Shown in pieces: positions 1-5,873 of a DNA stretch of 5,873 nucleotides. The stretch comes from an uncultured Asticcacaulis sp. (lineage in GTDB: Bacteria; Pseudomonadota; Alphaproteobacteria; Caulobacterales; Caulobacteraceae), in NCBI GenBank assembly GCA_946480125.1, contig CAMLIY010000191.1, forward strand, positions 1 through 5,873, written 5' to 3'. The notes beneath the pieces are model-generated. The model saw nothing but the letters and a program-made list of their open reading frames with translations, made no database searches and was not told the DNA's origin. Both the position numbers and the translations under genes were made by a program. Position 1 is the first letter of the stretch. Each line of letters begins with the position of its first letter.

Positions 1-204
1 CTGACCATCGGCTTCGCCGGTCATCAGCCAACGCTCGGCGACTGGTATTCCAACAGCGGCAGCATGTATATCGCTTCGGAAAGTTTCATCGCGCTGGGCC
101 TGCCAGCCAATGACAGCTACTGGACCACGCCGGCCGAAGCCTGGACGGCGAAAAAAGCCTTTGCCAATGATACATTCAAAAAGGATTATTACGTCGATTA
201 TTAA
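1..204 (+). CDS. DUF2264 family protein, C-terminal end (5' truncated by window)
   Basis: Reading frame 1 is open from the first base to a TAA at 202-204, giving the last 67 residues of a protein that begins to the left of the window. The visible part contains the segment GHQPTLGDWYSNSGSMYIAS, then FIALGLP, a Trp-Thr-Thr-Pro step and an AEAWTAKKAF stretch. This order (Y-x-S-x-GS-x-Y, a hydrophobic LGLP turn, W-x-x-P, then W-T-x-K) is the C-terminal signature I associate with DUF2264 proteins, an (alpha/alpha)-barrel-like family found in polysaccharide-utilisation loci. I recall some DUF2264 members being placed in CAZy family GH154 with beta-glucuronidase activity, which I could not check here. 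The gene converges on the minus-strand sugar operon, so it is probably part of the same catabolic locus but transcribed separately. The catalytic centre, N-terminus and any signal peptide are outside the window. Confidence is good for the family and low for the activity. Confidence 0.78.
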   Translation: MTIGFAGHQPTLGDWYSNSGSMYIASESFIALGLPANDSYWTTPAEAWTAKKAFANDTFKKDYYVDY

Positions 205-294
205 AGCGTATGGAGGCGCCGCACTTTCGTTTCTCAATAGGGTGACGCCAGAATTATGGCCAGGGCGACGCCGGCAGCGGACAGCCCTGTTTGA
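205..294. other. Convergent intergenic region
   Basis: This 90-nt gap separates the tail-to-tail DUF2264 and DUF4861 genes. It holds no credible coding sequence. It contains one possible hairpin (listed separately) and a weak 4-bp stem, GCCA(247-250)/TGGC(257-260). I see no promoter-like elements or repeats of note. Confidence 0.7.
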
Positions 295-296
295 TT
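261..296 (+). terminator. Possible weak rho-independent terminator for the DUF2264 gene
   Basis: CAGGGC at 261-266 pairs perfectly with GCCCTG at 284-289 around a 17-nt GC-rich loop, and is followed on the plus strand by TTTGATT. It lies 57 nt after the DUF2264 stop and its tail runs into the stop codon of the convergent DUF4861 gene. The stem is short, the loop is large and the T-run is interrupted. On the minus strand the same hairpin has no T-rich tail, so no intrinsic terminator is evident for the sugar operon. Confidence 0.3.
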
Positions 297-1464
297 AGCC
301 GCCAATCGTCAGCGGATGATTCAGTTCGTCCGTCGTCTGTTCCAGCCATGCCTTGAAACCAGCGAGATCGCGGATGCCGGGCACGGCGTCCTTGCCTTCC
401 TGCGTCCAGCGCGCACCGAAGCGGTAATTCACATTGCTCGGTAATTTGAACGACACAAACAATGTCTGGCCGTCATTGACCGGCGCGCCCGTCACGTCCG
501 CCGAACGATAGAAGACCGCCCAGCCGACGCAATCAGGGCCGTGTTCCTGCGGTCCCCAGGCGGCGATGTAGGTCCATTCGCCGATCGTTTGCGGGGCAAA
601 GGTCTGGTCGCCGGGATGGACGGTCAGGCCAGTAACCAGCGGCTCGGCTATCTGATCGGCTTTGACCGTTACCTCGGTGAGAACGCTCCCCGCCGTGATG
701 GCATAGCTGGCGTGGATACTGCCCTTGCCGCCGCCGATGGCATCGGCATCAACGCCGGCAATGGCCGTCAACGGACCATTGGCGATCACCTTGCCGGTGA
801 TGGTCGATGGGCCGATCTGCGTCGCCTTACCATTACGCAGCAAACCTATGCCGCCGACGCCCAGCGACGCGCCGACCTTAAAAATATCCCCGCCCCAGGC
901 CACCGGATACTGGTAGTCGTCGAAGCCGTGGCCGACATTCGGGAAGATCATGCCGGTGCCGTACTTGCCGAAGATATCGGTGACATTGCGCTCATCGAGA
1001 TAGAGGCGATAGGCCACCTTGTCGGATTCCCAGCCGATGCCCTCGAAGGCGATCAGGCCGTCATGGATGAAATGATCGGGCGGCGAAGTGAACTGGTCGC
1101 GCAGGTGGAAGGTGCCGCCTGTGATAGCGCCACCGTTTTTCGGATCGCCTTCGAGATGACCGCCGTCCTGGATATTCAGCGTCACCAGAACGCGTTGAGG
1201 ACTTTGCGGCGCGGCGTCGGGCGAAAAAAACACGGTCGTGTCACCGGCTTTCAAGGGCGCCACCAGGCGGAATTTGGTATTGAGATATTGCACCGGATAA
1301 ACCGTGTCACCGATCTTCGCTGACTGCACTTTCGCGTCCATAGGTGCCGGCAAGTCAACGACGGCACTCTCCCGCGCCGGTCCGGGATTATGCACGGTCA
1401 GGCTTTGAGCGTGTGCGCCCGTGGCGATCAGGGCGATGGCAGCGGTCGTGATAAACAGGCGCAT
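295..1464 (-). CDS. Secreted DUF4861 family protein
   Basis: This is a 389-residue protein of the DUF4861 family, whose biochemical role is not established to my knowledge. It starts with a clear Sec signal peptide: MRLF, a hydrophobic core at about residues 4-15, then an ATGAHA|Q-type signal peptidase I site after about residue 19. It should therefore act in the periplasm or outside the cell. The mature protein is rich in beta-strands and glycine. It opens with SLTVHNPGPARESAVV-type repeat-free sequence, carries a GIGWESDKVAYRLYLDERN motif mid-protein, and has a DDYQYPVAWGGDIFKVG-type segment just after it; aromatic and acidic residues there could bind sugar. The ATG at 1464 is preferred over the in-frame TTG one codon upstream, because AGGAGG at 1470-1475 is 5 nt from the ATG and only 2 nt from the TTG. 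The gene follows the GH88/105 gene by 9 nt and is the last gene of the array. That pairing suggests a role in processing the same uronic-acid glycan, as an enzyme or as a binding protein. The family call is fairly firm and the function unknown. Confidence 0.82.
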   Translation of the reverse strand: MRLFITTAAIALIATGAHAQSLTVHNPGPARESAVVDLPAPMDAKVQSAKIGDTVYPVQYLNTKFRLVAPLKAGDTTVFFSPDAAPQSPQRVLVTLNIQDGGHLEGDPKNGGAITGGTFHLRDQFTSPPDHFIHDGLIAFEGIGWESDKVAYRLYLDERNVTDIFGKYGTGMIFPNVGHGFDDYQYPVAWGGDIFKVGASLGVGGIGLLRNGKATQIGPSTITGKVIANGPLTAIAGVDADAIGGGKGSIHASYAITAGSVLTEVTVKADQIAEPLVTGLTVHPGDQTFAPQTIGEWTYIAAWGPQEHGPDCVGWAVFYRSADVTGAPVNDGQTLFVSFKLPSNVNYRFGARWTQEGKDAVPGIRDLAGFKAWLEQTTDELNHPLTIGG

Positions 1465-1469
1465 CAAAT

Positions 1470-1475
1470 CCTCCT
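1470..1475 (-). promoter_or_regulatory. Ribosome binding site of DUF4861 gene, overlapping upstream stop codon
   Basis: The minus strand reads AGGAGG, then ATTTG, then ATG (1464-1462). The first two bases of this perfect Shine-Dalgarno are the last two of the TAG stop (1476-1474) of the GH88/105 gene. The spacing decides the start codon and implies that the terminating ribosome helps initiation on the next gene. Confidence 0.85.
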
Positions 1476-2637
1476 ATTTCAGCTTGAGGTCGGCGACGGC
1501 GGTGCCGGCCAGCAGGAAAGCGCCGACACCGTAGAACTGTGTATCGTCATAGCCGACATTATCCGGACGATCGCTCACCGGCTGGACATAGCCCAGCTTG
1601 CCATCAGGATGGACGGCGGCCACTAATGCGGCCCAGCCCTTGCGGATGGCCGGTTCATATTCGGCGCGCGGCAAGGTTCCGTTACGCACACCCCAGGCCA
1701 GACCATAGGTATAAAAAGCGGTGCCGCTGGTTTCTGGCAGAGCGGTTTTCGGATCGGCCAGCAGGGACGGCGCCCAGTAGCCGGTATCGAGTTGGATCGC
1801 TTTGATCTTGACGGCCATCTCCTTATAGAGCGCTACAAAGCGCGGACGATCTGCATCAGTGGCCGGCAGGACTTCGAGAATACGCGCCAGACCGGCGAAC
1901 ACCCAGCCATCGCCGCGACTCCAGAAGACCTTCTCGCCATTCGGTCCGCGGCGCTCGAAAAAGCGCGAGTCCCGGAACATCAGGTGCGTGTCCTTGTCAT
2001 AGAGATAGTCGTAGGTCGCCCAGAATTCCTTTTTGGCGAAGTCGGCATAGCGCGGATCGCCGGTGGCGGCGGAAAGGCCGATCCAGGTGGCCGGGGCCAT
2101 GAACAGGGCGTCGCACCAGCACCAGCGATCCGTGCAATGAACATCGCCCTCCGCTGGATAATTGAGATCGACCGTGGAGGGATTGGCGAGGATTTCATCA
2201 AAGCGCGCCTGCATCGGTTTCAGCACATCAGCCGGCGTGCCATGCTTCGCCGCCCACAAATAGGACTGACCGATCACCTGATCATCGGCATGATAAACGC
2301 GCTTGCCGAGCTCCCATTTATTGGCCTCGCCACGCGCCAGGATCAGGTCCTTGTAGATGGGGTTGGGGCTATGATCGGCCATGTCGGTCAGGCCAACAAA
2401 CAGGGCGCCCTGCACCCAGCCCTTCGGGTCCGGCGTATCCCACGAGGCCTTGGGTGGTATCCAGCCGCCGGCCAAGGTGGCGATCTGATAGGCCCCGACC
2501 TTTTCGGTGATCGCCATGACATCGGCGGGCTTGAAGGAAACCTTCGTCATAGCGGCCACTGGTGCCGATGTAGCGGCGCAGGCCAGAATCGGTGTGGCGG
2601 AGAGCGCAAAGGCGAGCAGGAGAGATTTATAGCGCAT
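1474..2637 (-). CDS. Secreted glycoside hydrolase family 88/105, unsaturated uronyl (rhamnogalacturonyl) hydrolase
   Basis: This 387-residue enzyme belongs to the GH88/GH105 (alpha/alpha)6-barrel group (YteR/YesR type). That group hydrates and releases the 4,5-unsaturated uronic acid left at the end of oligosaccharides by polysaccharide lyases. Visible landmarks are YHADDQVIGQSYLW (about 115-128, holding a conserved Asp), RWCWCDALFMAP (171-182, with D176 matching the expected general acid/base Asp), FWSRGDGWVFAGLARIL (238-254), PETSGTAFYTYGLAWGVRNG (301-320) and a closing GYDDTQFYGVGAFLLAG (362-378). Length is normal for the family. A hydrophobic signal sequence ends near ACA|A (residues 19-22). 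Cys20 also gives a poor lipobox (ILAC), so a lipoprotein is possible but less likely. The ATG at 2637 is chosen over the TTG at 2643, because AGGAA at 2644-2648 abuts the TTG but sits 6 nt from the ATG. The sequence does not show whether the leaving group is rhamnose (pectin) or another sugar (glucuronyl substrates). Confidence 0.88.
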   Translation of the reverse strand: MRYKSLLLAFALSATPILACAATSAPVAAMTKVSFKPADVMAITEKVGAYQIATLAGGWIPPKASWDTPDPKGWVQGALFVGLTDMADHSPNPIYKDLILARGEANKWELGKRVYHADDQVIGQSYLWAAKHGTPADVLKPMQARFDEILANPSTVDLNYPAEGDVHCTDRWCWCDALFMAPATWIGLSAATGDPRYADFAKKEFWATYDYLYDKDTHLMFRDSRFFERRGPNGEKVFWSRGDGWVFAGLARILEVLPATDADRPRFVALYKEMAVKIKAIQLDTGYWAPSLLADPKTALPETSGTAFYTYGLAWGVRNGTLPRAEYEPAIRKGWAALVAAVHPDGKLGYVQPVSDRPDNVGYDDTQFYGVGAFLLAGTAVADLKLK

Positions 2638-2643
2638 GATCAA

Positions 2644-2648
2644 TTCCT
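2644..2648 (-). promoter_or_regulatory. Ribosome binding site of GH88/105 gene, overlapping upstream stop codon
   Basis: The minus strand reads TAGGAATTGATC and then ATG (2637-2635). The AGGAA core shares two bases with the TAG stop of the transporter gene (2649-2647). The gap is 9 nt, the same arrangement as the next junction downstream. Confidence 0.75.
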
Positions 2649-3966
2649 AAAGGCTTGTTCGCTGAAGACGTGGACTGAGGAGGTGGATGACGGCAAAGGC
2701 GACCAGATAGGCGAAGGCGGCCATCATGAAGATGATCGAATAGTTGTGTGTGGTATCGAGGATGACACCGACGAATTTCGAGAAGAACATACCGCCGATG
2801 GCGCCGGCCATGCCGCCAATGCCGATCACAGATCCGACCGCCGATCGCGGCACCAGATCAGACGGCAGGGTCAGCACATTGGCCGAAAACGCCTGGTGGG
2901 CGGCGGCGGCCACGCCGATGATCAGCACCGCCAGCCACAGATGCGTCACACCCTGCGCCAGCAGGACCGGCAAGGCCAGCAGAGCGAAAACGAACAGGGT
3001 CGCCTTGCGCGCCACATTGACCGAAACCCCGCGCTTGAGCAGAAAAGACGACATCCAGCCGCCGGCCACCGAGCCGACATCTGACAACAGATAAACGGCG
3101 ATGACTGGCGGCCCGAAGGTTTTGAGATCAAGGCCATACGTCTTCTTGAAGAAATCCGGCAGCCAGAACAGCCACAGCCACCAGATCGGATCGGTCAGGA
3201 ACTTGGCCAGGGCGAACGCCCAGGTTTCGCGCAAGGTGAGCAGGCGAAACCACGATACTTTTTCCACCGTATCGGCGGCGTCGCTGTTGATATGGGCCAG
3301 TTCAGCGGCGTTGACTTTCGCGTGTTCGGACGGCCGGCGATAGACCATCCACCACACCACGGCCCAGATCAGCGACACCGCGCCGGTCAGGTAAAAGGCA
3401 CCGCGCCAGCCCCAGCCGAGGCCGGGCAGATTCAGCCCTTCATGGCCAAAATTGAAGCTGACGGCGGAAAGCGCGATCATCGGCACCAGCAACGGCGCGA
3501 GGATGGCGCCGATATTGGAACCGGCGTTGAAGATACCGGCGGCCAGGGCGCGTTCCTTCTGCGGGAACCATTCGGCGACGGCTTTCAGGCTGGACGGGAA
3601 GCTGCCGGATTCACCCAGCCCCAGAGCCAGCCGTGTCACCATGAACTGCGCGCTGGTTGTCACCGCGCCGGTCAGCATATGCGCCAGGGTCCAGACCACG
3701 AAGGCGATCGTGTAACCGATGCGCGCGCCGATCTTGTCGAGCACACGTCCCCACGCCACATAACCCAAAGCATAGGCCGCCTGGAAAGCCATCACCATGC
3801 CGGCATAGTCATTCTCGTCCCAGCCCATTTCGGCGGAAAGCGGGTCTTTCAGGATGCCGATCATCTGGCGGTGGGTGTAGTTGATGGCGATGGCCGCCAG
3901 CAGCAGGCCACAGATCATCCACCTGTAACGGCTTCTGGGTTCCGGCGTTCCGATCGTCGTTTCCAT
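2647..3966 (-). CDS. MFS transporter, ACS family (ExuT-like hexuronate/acidic sugar symporter)
   Basis: This 439-residue inner-membrane carrier of the major facilitator superfamily resembles the anion:cation symporter (ACS) family, which includes the hexuronate transporter ExuT and the galactonate transporter DgoT. It has about 12 membrane segments. TM1 runs roughly 16-36 with INYTHRQMIGIL (28-39). The loop 2-3 motif A is GRVLDKIGARIGY (73-85). TM4 carries LGLGESGSFPSSLKAVAEWF (115-134) followed by PQKERALAAGIFNAGSNIGA, the most family-specific stretch. TM7 begins at about 260 with PIWWLWLFWLPDFF, and the C-terminal half ends in a short SPRLQRTSL tail. The likely cargo is the uronic acid or acidic sugar released by the neighbouring hydrolases. 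The usual Asp of the TM1 N-Y-x-D-R motif is His32, while the TM4 Glu119 is kept. ATG at 3966 is supported by AGAGGA at 3973-3978 with 6-nt spacing. It follows GH2 by 25 nt and precedes GH88/105 by 9 nt. Confidence 0.9.
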   Translation of the reverse strand: METTIGTPEPRSRYRWMICGLLLAAIAINYTHRQMIGILKDPLSAEMGWDENDYAGMVMAFQAAYALGYVAWGRVLDKIGARIGYTIAFVVWTLAHMLTGAVTTSAQFMVTRLALGLGESGSFPSSLKAVAEWFPQKERALAAGIFNAGSNIGAILAPLLVPMIALSAVSFNFGHEGLNLPGLGWGWRGAFYLTGAVSLIWAVVWWMVYRRPSEHAKVNAAELAHINSDAADTVEKVSWFRLLTLRETWAFALAKFLTDPIWWLWLFWLPDFFKKTYGLDLKTFGPPVIAVYLLSDVGSVAGGWMSSFLLKRGVSVNVARKATLFVFALLALPVLLAQGVTHLWLAVLIIGVAAAAHQAFSANVLTLPSDLVPRSAVGSVIGIGGMAGAIGGMFFSKFVGVILDTTHNYSIIFMMAAFAYLVAFAVIHLLSPRLQRTSL

Positions 3967-3991
3967 GGCGTTTCCTCTATTTTTTATATTT
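3967..3991 (-). promoter_or_regulatory. A-rich leader and ribosome binding site of the MFS gene
   Basis: Between the GH2 stop (TAA, 3994-3992) and the transporter ATG, the minus strand carries a 25-nt spacer with AATATAAAAAATAG followed by AGAGGA (3973-3978) and CGCC. It stands out as AT-rich in a GC-rich region. It is too short to hold a full promoter and is best read as an unstructured translation-initiation leader. Confidence 0.6.
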
Positions 3992-5873
3992 TTAGAGTGT
4001 GGCGATCCACGCCCGTTCCGGCAATCCGAATGTCTCGCCCGCCTTCAGTTTGAAAAGCAAAGCCAGATCGCGCTCACCGGTGCCGGGCGGCAGTTTCGCC
4101 TCGAAGGGCGCTTCCGCCGGATCGATCTTTTCCGCCACCGGCTTGCCGTCGACAAACACCTGCATGGCGCCCTTGACCTTCGGGAAAACCAGCTTGCCAC
4201 CCTGTTTCTGTACGCGGGCATAGGGCGTCCAGCGCACCACAGCCAGTTGGTAGCCATCCTGCGTCAGGCCTTCATTGATAAATCCGGGGCGAACGCGGCC
4301 CCATAGTTCGGTCTGCAACGGGCTGAGGTTTTGCGGAATTTCAGTGGGCGCCGTGGCGGTCACCGGCGCAGTCAGCAGTACCGGCAGCGGCTGGACGGGC
4401 TCGCTGACCACCTGATAGGGCCACGGTTTGGTCGGTACAATTTTGACCTTTGCGGTTCCGGTTTTCAGGCCGCCGGCGCGCGCTGTCAGGCTCATCTGGC
4501 CGGTCGAGCCCTCGGTCGATTTGACGATCACCTGCGCCAGGCCATTGAACAGTTTGCGGCGATTGCCTTTCTCCGATTCCGATGAATTGGAATCGCCATT
4601 GCCGAGGCCAATGATTTCGCCATTCGTCACCTCAAAGGTGCAGTCCACCTGCGAAAACTGGCTGTAACGGCCCTTGGCGTCCTGGGATTCGACCCTGAAC
4701 GTGATGACGTCGATGCCGTCACCACTGACCGTCTCGCGCTCCGGCGTAACCTTCAGCGCCACCGGGTCGGAGGTCGTTTCGACTTTTGTGCGCGATATCG
4801 CCTTGCCACCGTTATAACCAACCGCCTCAATGCGGCCCGGCGCGAACGGCACATGCCAGGTGTTCATTTCATACTTGTTGCGCGGCTGTTTGCCCGCCGT
4901 CTTGCCGTTGACGAACAGCTCGACCTCTTCGCAATTGGTGCAGGCCACCACGCGGACATTGTCTCCCGCTTTCCAGTTCCAGTGCGGGATCAGCCACAGC
5001 ACCGGCCGGTCCTTCACCCACTGGCTCTGGTGCATGTAGAAGGCGGCCTTCTCGAAGCCACACAGGTCCATGATTCCAAACACGGACGAATTGGCCGGCC
5101 AGGTCAAAGGCGTCGGCTCGCCGTGATAATCGAAGCCGGTCCAGACGAAGCCGCCGACGATCCAGGGTCGTTCGTCGATGGCCTTCCAGGCCGCCAGATG
5201 CGTCTCGCCCCACGGTGCTGCCTCATCGTCGTAACTGGCGATGACATGGCGGCCTTCGCGGTCGCTGACATATTCGCCGCGCGTCATGAAGGCCGAGGTG
5301 TCTTCCGAGGAATAGAGCGGGATGGTCGGGTTGGCCTTGTGGAAGGCGTCGTACTTGTCCTGCTGGTAGTTGAAGCCGACGACATCGACGGCCTGGGTGA
5401 CGTTTACCGGCTCGAACATGCCGCCATTGATCGCCGCCGTCACCGGGCGGTTGGTGTCGAGTTCGCGCACCGCCTCGCGCATCCTGCGGACCATTTCATA
5501 GCCCTGCGGCGTGCCCTGCATCGGCTCTTCGTTGAACACCGACCAAAGATAGACGCTCGGATGATTGCGGTCGCGCCGCACCATCCACTGCAACTGTTCC
5601 ATATAGGTTGGCGACGGATTGAACATGCGGTTCTCATCCATGATGAGGAAACCCAAGCGGTCGGCCAGTTTCAGTACGTGCTTGTTGGGCGCGTTGTGCG
5701 ACGAACGGATGGCGTTGACGCCCAGTTCCTTGAGGCGCTTCAGGCGATATTCCCACAACGAATCCGGCACGGCGACGCCAACCCCGGCGTGATCCTGATG
5801 GACGCAGACACCCTGGACCTTGATCGGCCGCTCGTTGAGGAACAGGCCCTTGTCGGCATCCCAATGGGTGGTG
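3992..5873 (-). CDS. Glycoside hydrolase family 2, beta-galactosidase type (5' end outside window)
   Basis: The frame is open from the right edge (first full codon 5872-5870) to a TAA at 3994-3992, showing 626 residues. The upstream part reads LFLNERPIKVQGVCVHQDHAG, so the protein continues beyond the edge and the GTG at 5770 is an internal valine. The GH2 TIM barrel spans about visible residues 20-280. The acid/base is Glu115 (codon 5530-5528) in LWSVFNEEPMQGT. The likely nucleophile is Glu190 (codon 5305-5303) in PLYSSEDTSAFMTRGEY. The barrel closes with GGFVWTGFDYHGEPTP and WPANSSVFGIMDLCGFEKA. Next come a DUF4982-like beta domain (about 290-360, CEEVELFVNGK), a GH2 C5-like Ig domain (about 370-478, including TNGEIIGLGNGDSN) and a roughly 105-residue beta-rich extension. 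The missing N-terminus should hold the sugar-binding jelly-roll, an Ig-like domain and any signal peptide. The motifs fit the GalA-type beta-galactosidases, which remove terminal beta-galactose. GH2 also includes beta-glucuronidases and other exo-enzymes, so the substrate is not certain. Confidence 0.9.
   Translation of the reverse strand, partial: TTHWDADKGLFLNERPIKVQGVCVHQDHAGVGVAVPDSLWEYRLKRLKELGVNAIRSSHNAPNKHVLKLADRLGFLIMDENRMFNPSPTYMEQLQWMVRRDRNHPSVYLWSVFNEEPMQGTPQGYEMVRRMREAVRELDTNRPVTAAINGGMFEPVNVTQAVDVVGFNYQQDKYDAFHKANPTIPLYSSEDTSAFMTRGEYVSDREGRHVIASYDDEAAPWGETHLAAWKAIDERPWIVGGFVWTGFDYHGEPTPLTWPANSSVFGIMDLCGFEKAAFYMHQSQWVKDRPVLWLIPHWNWKAGDNVRVVACTNCEEVELFVNGKTAGKQPRNKYEMNTWHVPFAPGRIEAVGYNGGKAISRTKVETTSDPVALKVTPERETVSGDGIDVITFRVESQDAKGRYSQFSQVDCTFEVTNGEIIGLGNGDSNSSESEKGNRRKLFNGLAQVIVKSTEGSTGQMSLTARAGGLKTGTAKVKIVPTKPWPYQVVSEPVQPLPVLLTAPVTATAPTEIPQNLSPLQTELWGRVRPGFINEGLTQDGYQLAVVRWTPYARVQKQGGKLVFPKVKGAMQVFVDGKPVAEKIDPAEAPFEAKLPPGTGERDLALLFKLKAGETFGLPERAWIATL

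Noticed and set aside
110..298. 62-codon plus-strand open frame overlapping the DUF2264 end
   Set aside because: It overlaps the conserved DUF2264 C-terminus in another frame, is Arg/Pro-rich and lacks a Shine-Dalgarno site.
541..1323. 260-codon plus-strand open frame antisense to the DUF4861 gene
   Set aside because: The opposite strand encodes a coherent family protein with signal peptide and ribosome binding site. The plus-strand translation is Arg/Gly/Ala-rich with no domain pattern and no good ribosome binding site, which is typical of an antisense shadow in GC-rich DNA.
1792..3084. 430-codon plus-strand open frame antisense to GH88/105 and the MFS gene
   Set aside because: It is long, but it spans the junction of two well-supported minus-strand genes. 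Its product is rich in His, Arg, Gly and Gln without recognisable motifs, so it is a by-product of codon bias.
3979..3994. T-rich run on the plus strand that could be read as a terminator tail
   Set aside because: No stem precedes it on the plus strand, and no plus-strand gene ends there. On the minus strand it is simply the A-rich leader of the transporter gene.
3292..4053. 253-codon plus-strand open frame antisense to the MFS gene
   Set aside because: The composition is low in hydrophobic order and matches no family. It covers the transporter start region and the GH2 end.
4574..4595. Perfect 7-bp inverted repeat CGATTCC/GGAATCG with an 8-nt loop
   Set aside because: It lies inside the GH2 coding region, in the Ser/Glu-rich DSNSSESE stretch of a conserved loop, and has no T-rich tail. 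It is best explained by codon repetition rather than by an operator or terminator.

Overview
The window is a moderately GC-rich, densely packed bacterial segment encoding carbohydrate breakdown. The Shine-Dalgarno sites, 9-nt gene junctions, Sec-type signal peptides and protein families fit a Gram-negative alphaproteobacterium. A plant-polysaccharide-degrading Caulobacterales member (Asticcacaulis or Caulobacter type) is my best guess, but this is inferred from protein style and not from any marker gene.

Layout: the left edge (1-204) holds the 3' end of a plus-strand gene for a DUF2264 protein. After a 90-nt convergent gap, the rest of the window is a minus-strand, operon-like array. In transcription order (right to left) it contains a GH2 beta-galactosidase-type enzyme whose 5' end lies beyond the right edge, an ExuT-like MFS transporter of the anion:cation symporter (ACS) family, a secreted GH88/GH105 unsaturated uronyl hydrolase, and a secreted DUF4861 protein. 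Gaps between these genes are 25, 9 and 9 nt. In both 9-nt junctions the ribosome binding site is built partly from the upstream gene's TAG stop codon, which points to translational coupling. No internal promoter is evident, so the promoter is probably beyond position 5873.

How the genes probably work together (inference): a polysaccharide lyase encoded elsewhere would make oligosaccharides ending in a 4,5-unsaturated uronic acid. The GH88/105 enzyme would remove that cap outside the cytoplasm, GH2 would remove beta-linked galactose or a related sugar, and the ACS-family transporter would import the released acidic sugar. Rhamnogalacturonan-I or pectin side chains, or an arabinogalactan-type glycan, are the most plausible substrates. 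The DUF4861 and DUF2264 proteins are the members with least settled function and the likeliest place for new biochemistry. I found no RNA genes, mobile elements, CRISPR arrays or toxin/defence systems.
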